Both the position numbers and the translations under genes were made by a program. Below, in pieces: positions 36,267 to 47,005 of a stretch of 64,000 nt of DNA. A model generated the notes under the pieces. That model was not told the DNA's origin. It ran no database searches and saw only the letters and a list, made by a program, of their open reading frames with translations. Source of the stretch: Syntrophomonas sp. DTU019 (GTDB taxonomy: Bacteria; Bacillota; Syntrophomonadia; Syntrophomonadales; Syntrophomonadaceae); NCBI GenBank assembly GCA_913757435.1, contig CAJYDM010000001.1, positions 248,001 to 312,000 on the forward strand. The letters run 5' to 3'. How positions within the stretch are numbered: the stretch's first letter is position 1; each line of letters begins with the position of its first letter.

Positions 36267-39200
36267 ATGGGCAACCATCTTAAGATTGGACTTGATGTTG
36301 GATCGACCACCGTCAAGCTGGTTATAATGGCTGAGGATCAGGTGATATACTCTGATTACCGTCGCCATTATGCTGAAACCAGAAGGCATACCATAGAGAT
36401 ACTTCAAAAAGCCCGGGAACAAATCGGCAACCGGTCCTTCACTGCTTTGATCAGCGGATCAGCCGGATTGTCTATTTCCTCCTGGTCGGGCATTGAGCAT
36501 ATTCAAGAGGTTATCGCCTGCAACACGGCCATAGCTCGATACATCCCGCATACCGATGTCGCCATCGAACTGGGGGGCGAGGATGCTAAAATCACCTTTT
36601 TCCGCAATGGTCTGGATCAGAGGATGAACGGCATCTGCGCCGGAGGCACCGGCGCTTTCATCGACCAGATGGCAGGCCTGTTAGGGACCGATGTCAATGG
36701 TTTGGATCGATTGGCGGCCCAGGCCCGGACAGTGTATCCGGTAGCAGCCCGCTGCGGGGTGTTCGCCAAAACAGATATACAAGTGCTTTTGAATGAAGGC
36801 GCAATTAAGGAGGATATTGCCCTTTCGGTGTTTCAGGCGGTAGTGAATCAGACTATCAGCGGTCTGGCCTGGGGCCGGTCCATAACTGGAAATGTAGCCT
36901 TTCTGGGAGGCCCCCTGGCATTTCTCCCTCAACTGCGACGCAGATTTCAGGCAACTCTGGGATTGAGTGATGATCAGGCGATTTTCCCGCTTAATGGTCA
37001 GTTCTATGTGGCCATCGGAGCAGCCCTGGCATCTGAGCATAATCAACCTTTGCGTTGGCCGGCCTTGATGAAACGCCTGGAAACCGCCTGTCAGACTGAC
37101 GACCAAAAGGCTCCCCCTTTAAGCCCCTTGTTCGAAGACGAGCATGATTACGCCCGGTTCTGCACCAGGCATGAACAGCATCGGATAAAGCGTCGTGACC
37201 TGGCAGACTTTATTGGGGACTGTTATCTGGGCATAGATGCTGGTTCGACCACTACTAAAGCTGCTCTCATCGATTCCGAGGGGAGTCTGTTGTATTCTTA
37301 TTATGCTAATAATTCCGGCAGTCCCCTCGGTTCAGCCCTTAATATTTTGAATGATCTGTTTTCTTGCTGGCCGTCAGAGGCCAATCTAGCCTGCACGGCA
37401 GTGACCGGCTATGGCGAAGCTCTGCTTAAGGCAGCCCTACATACTGATGTAGGTGAAGTCGAAACTGTAGCCCACTATACCGCCGCCAAGTTTTTCAACC
37501 CTGAAGTCGACTTTATCCTGGACATTGGCGGACAGGATATGAAGTGCCTGCACATAACGGACGGGGCAATAGACAACATCATGCTAAATGAATCCTGTTC
37601 TTCCGGGTGCGGTTCATTTATCGAGGGTTTCGCCCATTCTTTAGATATAAGTGTACAGGATTTCGCTTCTCTGGCAGTCAGCTCCAAATCACCGGTCGAC
37701 CTGGGTTCACGCTGTACCGTTTTTATGAATTCAATGGTAAAACAAGCCCAAAAAGAGGGGGCCTCGGTGGGCGACATCTCCGCCGGGCTCTCTTATGCGG
37801 TTATCAAGAACGCTCTATTCAAAGTAATAAAAATGAGGAGTCCCGCTGACCTGGGACAAAACATAGTGGTGCAGGGTGGTACTTTCCAAAATGACGCCGT
37901 CTTGAGGAGCCTGGAGATCATCTCTGGCAAAGAGGTTATAAGGCCGGATATAGCTCCCCTGATGGGGGCTTTCGGGGCCGCCCTGATCGCCAGGAATAGC
38001 AGCCGCCCAGGGCAGAAGAGCTCACTCTTGAGCCCCGACCAACTGCAACAGTTTTCAATTCAAACCCGCATGAAACGTTGCGGTGGCTGCGAAAACAACT
38101 GCATGCTCACTTTGAACAGGTTTGCCGACGGAGGGCGCTTCATTTCCGGGAACCGCTGTGAAAAGCCGGTCGTCAAAGGCAAGACACAGAATACCCCACC
38201 CAATCTGTTTGCCTACAAATATCAGCGGCTGCTGAGCTATCAACCCCTGCCTGAAACAGCGGCATCCCGAGGAGTTATCGGCATTCCCATGGTCTTGAAT
38301 ATGTATGAAAACTATCCCTTCTGGTTCACCTTCTTCACTGCCCTGGGATTTAGTGTCCGCATTTCACCGCGCTCTTCACGTTCGCTGTATGAATCGGGCA
38401 GTCACACCATTCCCTCGGATACTGCTTGTTTTCCTGCGAAACTGGCCCATGGCCATATAGCTGCTCTGATCGAGCAAGGCATAAGAGTTATTTTTTATCC
38501 TTCCATCATTCATGAGCAAAAGGAACAAGCCGAGGCCAACCACCATTTCAATTGTCCAATGGTGATCTCTTATCCCGAAGTAATCAGAAACAACATGGAA
38601 ATGATCGGGGAGCAACAGGTTGTATTTATGAACCCCTTCCTCCCCTACAGTGATCCCAAGAGGCTCATCACCCGGCTCACTGAGGAGTTTAGTGGGTTCG
38701 CTATCCCTAAGGCAGAGGTAGCCCGTGCTGTGGCTTTAGGCTTGCAGGAAGACCAAAGTTTTAAAGCCGATATCCGCCGTAAGGGGCAGGAAACACTTGA
38801 TTACATTCGTAACCATGGCATCCCGGGCATCGTCCTGGCAGGCCGTCCGTATCATATCGACCCGGAGATAAACCACGGCCTGCCGGAAATAATCACTTCG
38901 TTGGGCATGGCAGTCTTGACTGAAGATTCCATAGCCTACCTGGGACAGGTTGAACGGCCTTTGAGGGTTATTGATCAGTGGATGTATCATTCACGGCTTT
39001 ATGCTGCGGCTAGTTTTGTCTCCACACAGCCTGATTTGGAATTGGTTCAGCTGAACTCCTTCGGATGTGGCTTAGATGCCATTACCAGTGATCAGGTGCA
39101 CGAAATCCTCAGATCCCGAGGTAAGATATACACCCTGCTTAAAATCGACGAAGGCTCCAACCTGGGCGCCGCCAGGATCAGGCTGCGCTCGCTTCAAGCC

Positions 39201-40556
39201 GCCATCAGGGGCAGGTCGGGCGCAGAGGTAGTTAAAACACCACATTCCTATGTTCAGCAGAGGATAGTATTTACCACTGCCATGAAAGAGCAGCATACCA
39301 TCCTGTGTCCGCAGATGTCACCTATTCATTTTGAATTGCTGCAAACGGCGATGCAGAGCCACGGATATCGGATCGAGGTTTTGCCCGAAGTCGACCGAGC
39401 GGCCATTGATGAGGGCGTGAAATATGTGAACAATGATGCTTGTTATCCGGCCATCATCGTTATCGGGCAGCTCCTTTATGCCCTGCAATCAGGACGGTAT
39501 GACCTGAACAACACTTCCGTAATCATTAGCCAGACTGGGGGAGGATGCCGGGCTACCAATTATATCGGCCTCTTGCGCAAAGCCCTTAAAGAAGCTGGCT
39601 TCCAGGGGATACCAGTCCTATCCGCCAATCATTACGGGTCGGAAAAAAATCCGGGCTTTAAGATCAGTGCAGGATTGATCAAAAAGGCTTTGGTCGCGGT
39701 AGTATACGGTGATTTGCTGATGAGAGTGCTGCATCGTGTACGTCCTTATGAGATCATCCCCGGCTCAGCCGACATGCTCTATAAGAGATGGGTGAAGCGC
39801 TGCCAGGCCCAGATACACTCCGGTGACAGACATGAATTTGAGGCCAACGTGAAAGGTATAATTGAAGAATTTGACCGTCTGGAGATTTCCTCACAACTCA
39901 AGCCCCGGGTGGGCATCGTGGGGGAAATACTGGTTAAATACCACCCCGCCGCCAACAATAATATCGTTCGTTTACTGGAAAATGCCGGCGCTGAGGTAAT
40001 TGTGCCCGAACTGCTGGATTTCTTCCTCTACTGCGCTTACGACTACCTGTACAATTACCGTTACTTATACGGAAAGAAGCGCTATCTCTTGATTGGTAAA
40101 TACCTGATCAATTACCTGGAAAAGCAACGCCGCCTGGTCAACTCCCTGCTTAACCGCAGCCGCCGTTTTTCTGCCCCCGCTTCCATATATCACAAGGCCG
40201 AGCTAGCGCAAGAAGTAATGTCACTTGGCCACCATTGCGGAGAAGGCTGGTTTCTCACCGCAGAGATGATCGATATGATCATCAGCGGGATTCCCAATAT
40301 TGTCTGTTTGCAGCCTTTTGGTTGTCTGCCCAATCATGTCACCGGCAAAGGCATGTTGAAGGAAATCAAGAGGAAGTATCCACAGGCAAATATTACTGCC
40401 TTGGACTATGACCCCGGGGCTAGTGAAGTAAATCAGTTCAACCGTATCAAGTTGATGCTGGCAGTGGCATTCGCCAACCTGCAAGACTCAGCCAGCCCTA
40501 CTAAACCATCCGGCATATCCTCTTACCCTTGTCTCAGTGACCACTTCCCCAGTTGA
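36267..40556 (+). CDS. Fused acyl-CoA dehydratase activase (BadF/HgdC-type) with DUF2229 and HgdB-like regions
   Basis: About 1429 residues. Two ATPase domains of the BadF/BadG/HgdC (ASKHA) type: the first from residue 5 ('[13 protein letters not shown]', '[12 protein letters not shown]', '[12 protein letters not shown]' with the cluster cysteine), the second from about 320 ('[13 protein letters not shown]', '[10 protein letters not shown]', '[14 protein letters not shown]'). A cysteine-rich linker follows ('[13 protein letters not shown]', near 600), then a DUF2229-type region (about 670-900) and an HgdB-like part ('[16 protein letters not shown]', near 1055). Activases deliver low-potential electrons to 2-hydroxyacyl-CoA dehydratases; the role of these large fusions is unproven. 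GGGGAGG fixes the start. It is divergent from TetR. Confidence 0.9.
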   Translation: MGNHLKIGLDVGSTTVKLVIMAEDQVIYSDYRRHYAETRRHTIEILQKAREQIGNRSFTALISGSAGLSISSWSGIEHIQEVIACNTAIARYIPHTDVAIELGGEDAKITFFRNGLDQRMNGICAGGTGAFIDQMAGLLGTDVNGLDRLAAQARTVYPVAARCGVFAKTDIQVLLNEGAIKEDIALSVFQAVVNQTISGLAWGRSITGNVAFLGGPLAFLPQLRRRFQATLGLSDDQAIFPLNGQFYVAIGAALASEHNQPLRWPALMKRLETACQTDDQKAPPLSPLFEDEHDYARFCTRHEQHRIKRRDLADFIGDCYLGIDAGSTTTKAALIDSEGSLLYSYYANNSGSPLGSALNILNDLFSCWPSEANLACTAVTGYGEALLKAALHTDVGEVETVAHYTAAKFFNPEVDFILDIGGQDMKCLHITDGAIDNIMLNESCSSGCGSFIEGFAHSLDISVQDFASLAVSSKSPVDLGSRCTVFMNSMVKQAQKEGASVGDISAGLSYAVIKNALFKVIKMRSPADLGQNIVVQGGTFQNDAVLRSLEIISGKEVIRPDIAPLMGAFGAALIARNSSRPGQKSSLLSPDQLQQFSIQTRMKRCGGCENNCMLTLNRFADGGRFISGNRCEKPVVKGKTQNTPPNLFAYKYQRLLSYQPLPETAASRGVIGIPMVLNMYENYPFWFTFFTALGFSVRISPRSSRSLYESGSHTIPSDTACFPAKLAHGHIAALIEQGIRVIFYPSIIHEQKEQAEANHHFNCPMVISYPEVIRNNMEMIGEQQVVFMNPFLPYSDPKRLITRLTEEFSGFAIPKAEVARAVALGLQEDQSFKADIRRKGQETLDYIRNHGIPGIVLAGRPYHIDPEINHGLPEIITSLGMAVLTEDSIAYLGQVERPLRVIDQWMYHSRLYAAASFVSTQPDLELVQLNSFGCGLDAITSDQVHEILRSRGKIYTLLKIDEGSNLGAARIRLRSLQAAIRGRSGAEVVKTPHSYVQQRIVFTTAMKEQHTILCPQMSPIHFELLQTAMQSHGYRIEVLPEVDRAAIDEGVKYVNNDACYPAIIVIGQLLYALQSGRYDLNNTSVIISQTGGGCRATNYIGLLRKALKEAGFQGIPVLSANHYGSEKNPGFKISAGLIKKALVAVVYGDLLMRVLHRVRPYEIIPGSADMLYKRWVKRCQAQIHSGDRHEFEANVKGIIEEFDRLEISSQLKPRVGIVGEILVKYHPAANNNIVRLLENAGAEVIVPELLDFFLYCAYDYLYNYRYLYGKKRYLLIGKYLINYLEKQRRLVNSLLNRSRRFSAPASIYHKAELAQEVMSLGHHCGEGWFLTAEMIDMIISGIPNIVCLQPFGCLPNHVTGKGMLKEIKRKYPQANITALDYDPGASEVNQFNRIKLMLAVAFANLQDSASPTKPSGISSYPCLSDHFPS

Positions 40557-40578
40557 CACCATACCCTTATAATAATTT

Positions 40579-40623
40579 GTCTCTGAGGTTTCAGTTCTGA
40601 GTCAGAACTGCAATCTCAGAGAC
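40579..40623 (+). terminator. Long hairpin after the activase gene
   Basis: GTCTCTGAG (40579-40587) pairs with CTCAGAGAC (40615-40623), and the inner AGTTCTGA pairs with TCAGAACT, making a 45-base nearly perfect hairpin 23 bases past the activase stop. There is no U-run, so it may be a Rho-independent-like barrier, a stability element, or a remnant inverted repeat. Confidence 0.45.
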
Positions 40624-40637
40624 TAATGAATTACAAA

Positions 40638-41120
40638 AATGAACCCACCAGAGGAACCTTGGTTCCTGGTGGGCATCAAATAAATATATATGAAAAGGAG
40701 TTAGGGGGGAATAAAACATACACCAATTATTTATGCAACATTCGTGCCATTATGCAAAGATGAACCGAATGTGTTATAGGAAGCTCACAAATATATTGTA
40801 AATGGATCTTGTTGACTGGTTTTTTAATATCTTTGTTACTTTCCATTGCGGTTATTTGACAAATTTCGACTATTGTCAGTTGATATTTGTAGCTGAGGAA
40901 GAACACGCTCGTATCATTGTAGATACAATAATGCAAAAAAATGACCCACTAGGGGATGGGTCCTAACTAATATATATAAGGAGTTGGGGGGAATTACATT
41001 CACTACCGTCTCTATAGTGCAATTTATATGCCACAATACGATGAAAAGTACAAAAAAATTACCCACCGAAGAAGCGGCGGGCTACAAATATATTGAAGAG
41101 GAGTTTAGAAAGGCTAATTA
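40638..41120 (+). repeat. Three degenerate hairpin + AT + G-rich units
   Basis: Unit 1 (about 40638-40705): stem CCCACCA/TGGTGGG, then AAATATATATG, then AAGGAGTTAGGGGGGAAT. Unit 2 (about 40938-40996): stem GACCCA/TGGGTC, then ATATATATA, then AGGAGTTGGGGGGAAT. Unit 3 (about 41058-41120): CCCACCG...CGGCGGG-like arms, AATATATTG, GAGGAGTTTAGAAAGG. The order of parts is the same, so they share ancestry. Confidence 0.5.
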
Positions 41121-41439
41121 ATATTGTAAGATCATGTTAAATGATCTGTCCTAATTTGTCCCCAATCAAAAAAATATATACGGCTGAGTGACGCTTAAAG
41201 TAAAGACAACGCCATCCAATATTAAACTAATGCAACATCTGTGCCAATTAAATAATAGCATCAATGGTCCAAAATTGGCAACCCAATTTCGCCGAAACGT
41301 TTCTATTTGTTCTAAATTCCGACAAAAGTGTCCATTTGTGTTTCAGCATTTGTACACATACAACTGGCCTTTTCTATCAACCGAACTATACCCCAGGAAG
41401 AGACTCTACTCAGGTATATGTCCTCCCTTTGGGATAATC

Positions 41440-42861
41440 TCATTCTGATTCTGAGCCGCATAGCTGTGGCAGTGAGGCAGTACGTTCATTGGACTCTGCT
41501 TCAGGATCTGGCTGGTGGTCAGTCTCCCTCCGCAAGTTCTTCATTTCAAAAAATATCATGGTAGCGGACAGTGTAATTGCCAGGCCATCTGCAATCGGCG
41601 CCGACCGCCATACTCCTTCTGCACCCCAAAAGCGAGGCAAAACTAACAGCAACGGGATGAAAAACAGGATCTGCCTGGAGAGGCTTAAAACTGCAGCCTG
41701 GCGGGCTTTGCCCACTGCCTGAAAATAGGTGGTGCTGACTATTTGAAAACCCACCAGGGGGATCAAAGCCATGTATATAAGCATGGCATGGGTGGTAAAG
41801 GCAATCAATTCGGTGTCACCTTCGCAAAACATACCCACCAGTTGCTCAGGCCAGATATGCAGCGCCAGGTAGCCTATCAGTACTATGCCGGTGCCTGCCA
41901 GAACCGCCAACCTCCAGGTTTCACTGACCCTCTTATACAGCCGGGCCCCATAATTATATCCGATCAAGGGCTGGGCACCCTGGGCCACTCCAAGTACCGG
42001 CATGAACAATAATGTAGCTATACTCATTACTATGCCAATGGCAGACAGGGCCATATCACCGCCATATGTTTTCAGTGTATTGTTGAGAATTATCTGCTGT
42101 ACGCTGGCCGCCATCTGCATAGCAAACTGCCCAAAGCCTATAGCCATGATCCCCGAAAGAACCACCCACCTGGGCCGCAGGTTAATTAACCGAATTTTAA
42201 CCAGACTGCGACCGGTGACAAAATAAGCGATGACCCATAGAGCGGATATCAATTGGGCTAATATAGTGGCAAAGGCAGAGCCTTTCATGCCCCAACCAAA
42301 AATAAAGATAAATACGTAATTGAGAATAATATTGAACAGCGCACCTATTAATTGGGTGTACATAGCTACTTGAGGATTGCCTTCGGCACGGATAAAATTA
42401 TTGGCCCCCATACTTATGGAACCAAACACTGCCCCCAGCATGATTATCTGGGTGAAGTCCATAGCATAAGGCAAAACATCGGGACTGGCTCCACAAAAGA
42501 CCAGGATCGGTTCGGAAAAAACAAAAAACAGCCCTGCCACCGCTGCTGGCATCAATACCAGCATGGTCATGGCATTACCGGCGATCCGCTCGGCTTCTTC
42601 TTTTTTCTGCTCGCCCAGGCGAATGGAGATCAAAGCTGTTGCCCCTACCCCCACCAAGATAGATACCGCCATCAATACCACCATTAACGGAAAGGCGACA
42701 GTAACACCCGCAATGCCCAAAGACCCAATTCCCCTACCAATAAAAATGCGATCGATGACATTGTATAGAGAGTTGACCAGCATGCCGATGATGGCCGGCA
42801 GCGAGAAGCTCCATAACAGTCGGCCTATGCTTTTCTCCCGCAGTTCCAACGAACGATCCAT
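41440..42861 (-). CDS. MATE-family efflux transporter
   Basis: 473 residues with 12 predicted helices in two similar halves. 'SLPAIIGMLVNSLYNVIDRIFIG' at the start and 'GVGATALISIRLG' are typical of MATE (NorM/DinF-type) proteins, which expel drugs or metabolites by H+ or Na+ antiport. The ATG has AAGGAG upstream. It follows a MarR regulator by 25 bases on the same strand, a classic regulator-pump pair. The terminal tail is polar and dispensable-looking. The substrate is unknown. Confidence 0.9.
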   Translation of the reverse strand: MDRSLELREKSIGRLLWSFSLPAIIGMLVNSLYNVIDRIFIGRGIGSLGIAGVTVAFPLMVVLMAVSILVGVGATALISIRLGEQKKEEAERIAGNAMTMLVLMPAAVAGLFFVFSEPILVFCGASPDVLPYAMDFTQIIMLGAVFGSISMGANNFIRAEGNPQVAMYTQLIGALFNIILNYVFIFIFGWGMKGSAFATILAQLISALWVIAYFVTGRSLVKIRLINLRPRWVVLSGIMAIGFGQFAMQMAASVQQIILNNTLKTYGGDMALSAIGIVMSIATLLFMPVLGVAQGAQPLIGYNYGARLYKRVSETWRLAVLAGTGIVLIGYLALHIWPEQLVGMFCEGDTELIAFTTHAMLIYMALIPLVGFQIVSTTYFQAVGKARQAAVLSLSRQILFFIPLLLVLPRFWGAEGVWRSAPIADGLAITLSATMIFFEMKNLRRETDHQPDPEAESNERTASLPQLCGSESE

Positions 42862-42886
42862 AATTGCTCCTTCCCTATTTCAATGC

Positions 42887-43333
42887 TTATAATCTCTTCG
42901 TAAAATCCACCACATAACGGAGATTTTCTAAAAATCGATCCATTTCCTGGGGGGGCACATCTTTAAAAAGGTCTCCCAGCAATGCGGCGTAGACTTCCAT
43001 GGTCTTTTCCATGTGCGCCATGCCCGATTTGCTCAATGACAATATCACCCTGCGGCGATCATCTGGATCAGCCCTGCGCACTATCATATCCATGGCTTCC
43101 AACTGGTCTATCATAGTGGTAAGGCTGCCCTTTTCGATATCCAGCCTGCGGCCGATTTCGGTTGCGGTCAATCCATCATAGCGGAATAACAGATTAATGA
43201 TCTTAAACTGGTTTTTGCTCATCTGCTGACAGCAGGTTTGATTTTTGCGCATTTGGACAAACAGCTTTTCGTGGCAGAAGCCTAAAAAGCCCATCATCAA
43301 AGTATGGATCTCCCTGGTGCCCTCGTGATACAT
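42887..43333 (-). CDS. MarR-family transcriptional regulator
   Basis: 148 residues, with the winged-helix core: 'TATEIGRRLDIEKGSLTTMIDQLE' as recognition region and the wing 'DPDDRRRVILSLSKSG'. MarR proteins are dimeric repressors released by phenolic or drug-like ligands. It probably represses its own transcription and the MATE pump that follows it in the same unit. A vicinal Cys pair ('TCCQQ') in the N-terminal helix might sense oxidation, but this is a guess. Confidence 0.88.
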   Translation of the reverse strand: MYHEGTREIHTLMMGFLGFCHEKLFVQMRKNQTCCQQMSKNQFKIINLLFRYDGLTATEIGRRLDIEKGSLTTMIDQLEAMDMIVRRADPDDRRRVILSLSKSGMAHMEKTMEVYAALLGDLFKDVPPQEMDRFLENLRYVVDFTKRL

Positions 43334-43481
43334 GGCTTACTCCTTGAAAAATTGTTAGATATCTTACTGTTAGAAAACTACTATATTTTATTACAAGCCA
43401 GCCTACCGGTCAACTTTTATTTAATCACTCTATGCTCAACCCGATTTGAGGACAGTTGCCGTGATATATAGGTACGGCGAA

Positions 43482-43504
43482 AAAAGAGCCTGATAGGCTC
43501 TTTT
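43482..43504. terminator. Hairpin terminator downstream of the EamA gene
   Basis: AAAAGAGCC / GGCTCTTTT with a short loop. The minus strand ends in TTTTTTCGCC, fitting termination of the EamA-like gene; the plus strand also ends in TTTTG. Confidence 0.75.
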
Positions 43505-43540
43505 GTGGTTTAAATATCGCATATGCTGAAGATATGGATC

Positions 43541-43960
43541 CTAATGCTGTATCAACAACAGGCCGAGCAAACACAGCACTACACCGAATATGTTCTGCAG
43601 GGTGAGTTGCTCTTTATAAAAAATAATGCCAATTAACACCAGCAGTGCCGCTACCATCACGTTAGCTACTCCGGCAGCCAGACTGATTTTCCATCCTGCC
43701 CGGTAGGCCAGCAGAAAGCCGGCCTCAAGCCCTATTATAGAGAAGCCCAGGGCTATACTGGCCCAATGGATCTGTTTATAAAACGCTATTCCGGAGCCAT
43801 TTCCCTGGAAGAAGGGCAGAGCTACCAGGCAGGCGATAGCAGCAGTCAGATAAGTTACTACCAGGGTAACCAGGGGACTAATATTGGATGGTATTGCTTT
43901 TTGAAAGATATGATACAGAACGTTTGATACAACAGCCAGACCTATTCCCAGGTAATTCAT
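43541..43960 (-). CDS. EamA-type half-size membrane transporter
   Basis: About 139 residues and five helices, one EamA (drug/metabolite transporter) repeat rather than the usual two. It ends with 'KEQLTLQNIFGVVLCLLGLLL', the conserved last helices. Half-size members work as dimers. The start is placed at the ATG with GAGAGG 6 bases before. It stands alone, so its substrate is unknown. Confidence 0.75.
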   Translation of the reverse strand: MNYLGIGLAVVSNVLYHIFQKAIPSNISPLVTLVVTYLTAAIACLVALPFFQGNGSGIAFYKQIHWASIALGFSIIGLEAGFLLAYRAGWKISLAAGVANVMVAALLVLIGIIFYKEQLTLQNIFGVVLCLLGLLLIQH

Positions 43961-44227
43961 AGTCAACCTCTCATAGCCCGCGCAATTTTGTCTACGGATA
44001 GTACAGGCATTATTGCGATTATAAGAGACCCGCGAATTTTCGTCAAATATTGCATTACGATTAATGTTGGTAATACGCCATCGCCTGTATAAGTTGTCTT
44101 ACTTCAGGGGCCTGGCGTATTTTCCTGACAAACCAGCAGCCATTAATTATAATGACACTAGGGTTGTTCGGACAAGTAATATTGGATAATAGGGATTATT
44201 GTTTAAGGCAGGAAAATTAGCTCTGAT

Positions 44228-44959
44228 ATGAAAAGTAATGCTATCGTGCTATCCAAGATTAATAAATTCTACGGTGAACAGCAGGTCCTCAAGGACATCG
44301 ACCTGGAGGTACCTCATGGCCAGATATTTGGCCTGCTGGGGCCTTCCGGCTGCGGCAAGACCACTATGGTAAAAATTATTGCGGGCATTCTGGAGTCCAC
44401 CTCCGGCCAGACCTATGTACTTGAGCAACGTATGCCCGACTTGAACGCAATGAACCAGATCGGATACATGTCACAGTCGGATGCTTTATATGAAAATCTT
44501 ACCGCTGCTGAAAACCTTCATTTCTTCGGTTCCATCTATGGGATGAACAAAGCGGAGGTAAATAGTCGGGCGGTGGAAGTGATGGAACTGGTCAGCCTGG
44601 GTGATGATCTGCAGAAACCGGTTAACGCTTATTCGGGCGGCATGAAACGGCGGCTTTCCCTGGCTATCGCCTTACTGCACAACCCTCCCCTTCTGGTTCT
44701 GGATGAGCCTACCGTGGGTATTGATCCGCTGCTGCGCCAGAGCATTTGGAAGGAACTGAATAACCTGGCCGACCGAGGTGTGAGTATACTCCTGACTACA
44801 CATGTGATGGACGAAGCCGAAAAGTGCCATCAGCTTGCCATGATGCGGGAGGGCAGGCTTATTGCCACCGGAACCTCACAGGAACTGCAGAGCCGCATCG
44901 GTGCCAGCAGCATCGAGTCAGCCTTTATTTATTATGGAGGTCATCAGCATGAGGGTTAG
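44228..44959 (+). CDS. ABC-2 type exporter ATPase
   Basis: 243 residues. Walker A 'GPSGCGKTT', signature 'YSGGMKRR', Walker B 'LLVLDEPTVGIDPLL' and switch His 'TTHVMDEAEKC' are all present. It powers the permease encoded directly after it, with an 11-base overlap. Together with the adaptor lipoprotein that follows, this forms a probable export system for a drug or lipid-like molecule. Confidence 0.92.
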   Translation: MKSNAIVLSKINKFYGEQQVLKDIDLEVPHGQIFGLLGPSGCGKTTMVKIIAGILESTSGQTYVLEQRMPDLNAMNQIGYMSQSDALYENLTAAENLHFFGSIYGMNKAEVNSRAVEVMELVSLGDDLQKPVNAYSGGMKRRLSLAIALLHNPPLLVLDEPTVGIDPLLRQSIWKELNNLADRGVSILLTTHVMDEAEKCHQLAMMREGRLIATGTSQELQSRIGASSIESAFIYYGGHQHEG

Positions 44960-45965
44960 AGCCCTGGTTTGGCGAATATTACACCAACTGCGCCATGACC
45001 GCCGTACCCTGGCGTTGATGCTGGGCGCCCCCATCCTGGTCCTCACCCTGTTATATTTCATTTTGGCCGAATCGCAACCGATAGTTAAGGTAGCAATCAT
45101 AAATGCTCCGGCAGAATACGTTGAGCGACTGGATGATTATAATATCATGGCCTTCCGCTACCCACCCCGTGAGGCCAGGCAATCCTTGGAGCAGGGGGAG
45201 GTGGTGGCCGTAATAAATATGGTCAGCAATGTCGCTCAGGTGGAAATTGACGCCAGTAATCCCTCCAAAGCCAATATGGTTTTATCAGCCATAGAACAGG
45301 CCAAAATGGTAAAGCCCGATGTTCGACAGGATCTGCAAACCGAAGTGTCCTATGTTTACGGCTTTGAAGACCTGCCCATGTTCGATACCTACGGGGCGGT
45401 TTTAATAGGGTTCATGGTATTTTTCTTTGTCTTCCTGGTAGCAGGGATATCATTTCTGCAGGAACGGACTTCAGGAACCCTGGAGAGGCTCTTGTCCACC
45501 CCCATCAAACGCTGGGAGATCGTGGCCGGATATGTGATCGGCTTTGGCCTGGTGACAGTCCTGCAATCGTTTATTATCTCCTGGTACTGTGTATACGTCT
45601 TGAAGATAGTCATGGTCGGGTCTTTTGCCCTGGTGCTGTTGATCACCCTGCTATCTGCCATGGTAGCCCTGACCTTGGGCATACTTGCTTCCACAGCCGC
45701 ATCCAGCGAATTTCAGATGATGCAGTTCATCCCCATAGTTATAATTCCTCAGGTGTTTTTTAGCGGCTTATTCGATCTATCGCCAGCCCTGCAGGTGGTA
45801 GAGATGTTCATGCCTCTGCACTACATCGCTGACGCATTGCGGCAGGTGATGATAAAAGGACAGGGACTGGCTGCCATTAGTTTCGATCTGGCAGTTATGC
45901 TTGGCTGTTCAGTTGTTTTTATGGTACTCAACACCGCTTTATTAAAGAAATATCGGCAAATTTAA
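44949..45965 (+). CDS. ABC-2 type exporter permease
   Basis: About 338 residues: one N-terminal helix ('LALMLGAPILVLTLLYFIL'), an extracytoplasmic domain (about 50-140), then five helices including 'GISFLQERTSGTLERLLSTPI', the ABC-2 signature before the core helices. The open frame extends upstream into the ATPase gene, but GGAGG 8 bases before the ATG at 44949 sets the start. It is YhhJ/YbhR-like. Confidence 0.9.
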   Translation: MRVRALVWRILHQLRHDRRTLALMLGAPILVLTLLYFILAESQPIVKVAIINAPAEYVERLDDYNIMAFRYPPREARQSLEQGEVVAVINMVSNVAQVEIDASNPSKANMVLSAIEQAKMVKPDVRQDLQTEVSYVYGFEDLPMFDTYGAVLIGFMVFFFVFLVAGISFLQERTSGTLERLLSTPIKRWEIVAGYVIGFGLVTVLQSFIISWYCVYVLKIVMVGSFALVLLITLLSAMVALTLGILASTAASSEFQMMQFIPIVIIPQVFFSGLFDLSPALQVVEMFMPLHYIADALRQVMIKGQGLAAISFDLAVMLGCSVVFMVLNTALLKKYRQI

Positions 45966-45981
45966 TAGAAATGAGGGGAAT

Positions 45982-46971
45982 GTGGTGCGACAGAAAACTA
46001 CACTTATAGCCCTTTTCCTGGCCGTCTTATTGCTCAGCGGATGCTCGGGATCAGACTTGAAGCTGCACGGTATAGTGGAAACCGAGGTTTACTCCCAATA
46101 CTGCGAGGTGTCAGGTAAGATCTTAGATTTTCCGGCAACATTGGGCCAAAAAGTCAAGCGGGGTGATATTGTAGCGATTATCGATGACAGCAATGAAAGA
46201 TACCTTTTGGAACAACTGCAGTCCGGCTTGAACAAAAAGAAGGCAGCCCTGGCCGATTTGCAGAGTGCGATCGATCCTGCTGAAATTAAACAGGCTCAAA
46301 ACAATGTCACCCTGGCTGAACAGGCTTATGAAGGTGCTCGTCTCAGCCTGCAGCTAGCCCAGCAGAAATACAGTGATATTCAAGCTTTATTCGAAGCCGG
46401 GGGCATTTCCCAAACATCCTGCGATGATGCCAAATATCAGCTCGATCTGGCCACCATTGCTTTCGCGTCGTCCGGATTGCAGGTCGACAACGCGCGCCAG
46501 AGGCTGATCATCCTGCAAAAAGGCCCTGACCGGGAGAAGATCACGGCAGCCCAGGCTGATATCGAGCTGACCGAGAGCCAGATACGTCAGTCACAGGCCA
46601 ATCTTTCCAAATATAAAATAGTTGCCCTGAGTGACGGAATTGTGATCACAAAGAATTACCTAACCGGTGATATGGTAAACGTGGGTGCCAATCTAGCCGA
46701 AATAGCATCTCAGCAGGATAAATACCTGGTGGCTTATGTTCCAGTTGATTCGGCCAACCTTATCGATTATGGTCAGGAATTATCGATATTCAAAGGAAAA
46801 AATGAGTATAAAGGCACAGTCAGTTTCATTGACCTGGAGGCCAAATACACCCCCAAAGACATGCAGACCAGCGCTAATAAGAATAAGGACAGCATCAAGA
46901 TCAAGATCAAGCTAGCCGCCGATAATCCCCTCAAGCCCGGGGAGATGGCAGAACTGGTGATCAGCCGCTGA
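45982..46971 (+). CDS. HlyD-type membrane fusion lipoprotein
   Basis: 329 residues starting at GTG with GAGGGG upstream. A lipobox 'LLSGCS' lies near residue 21. The biotinyl-lipoyl-like domain ('CEVSGKILDFPATLGQKVKRGD') is split by a long alpha-helical hairpin (about 70-195) and followed by a beta-barrel ('SDGIVITKNYLTGDMVNVG'). It acts as the adaptor of the adjacent ABC-2 exporter at the outer face of the membrane. Such adaptors occur in Gram-positives too. Confidence 0.88.
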   Translation: MVRQKTTLIALFLAVLLLSGCSGSDLKLHGIVETEVYSQYCEVSGKILDFPATLGQKVKRGDIVAIIDDSNERYLLEQLQSGLNKKKAALADLQSAIDPAEIKQAQNNVTLAEQAYEGARLSLQLAQQKYSDIQALFEAGGISQTSCDDAKYQLDLATIAFASSGLQVDNARQRLIILQKGPDREKITAAQADIELTESQIRQSQANLSKYKIVALSDGIVITKNYLTGDMVNVGANLAEIASQQDKYLVAYVPVDSANLIDYGQELSIFKGKNEYKGTVSFIDLEAKYTPKDMQTSANKNKDSIKIKIKLAADNPLKPGEMAELVISR

Positions 46972-47005
46972 AGATGTCCAAGAGGCTCCTCGATGCTTGT
47001 TTTCA

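Larger units (their letters stand above)
40557..41439. other. Non-coding region with degenerate hairpin/G-rich repeats
   Basis: No supported gene in about 880 bases. It holds a long hairpin (40579-40623), then three similar units, each a hairpin closed by CCCAC-type arms followed by an ATATATA stretch and AGGAGTT plus a G-run plus AAT. Fragments such as TGCAACAT...TGCC recur at about 40733 and 41230. It may be decayed repeats or leaders of lost small genes. Confidence 0.5.

Noticed and set aside
40727-40936. Minus-strand open frame of 69 codons in the repeat region
   Set aside because: No ribosome binding site, odd composition, and overlap with the degenerate repeats; probably chance.
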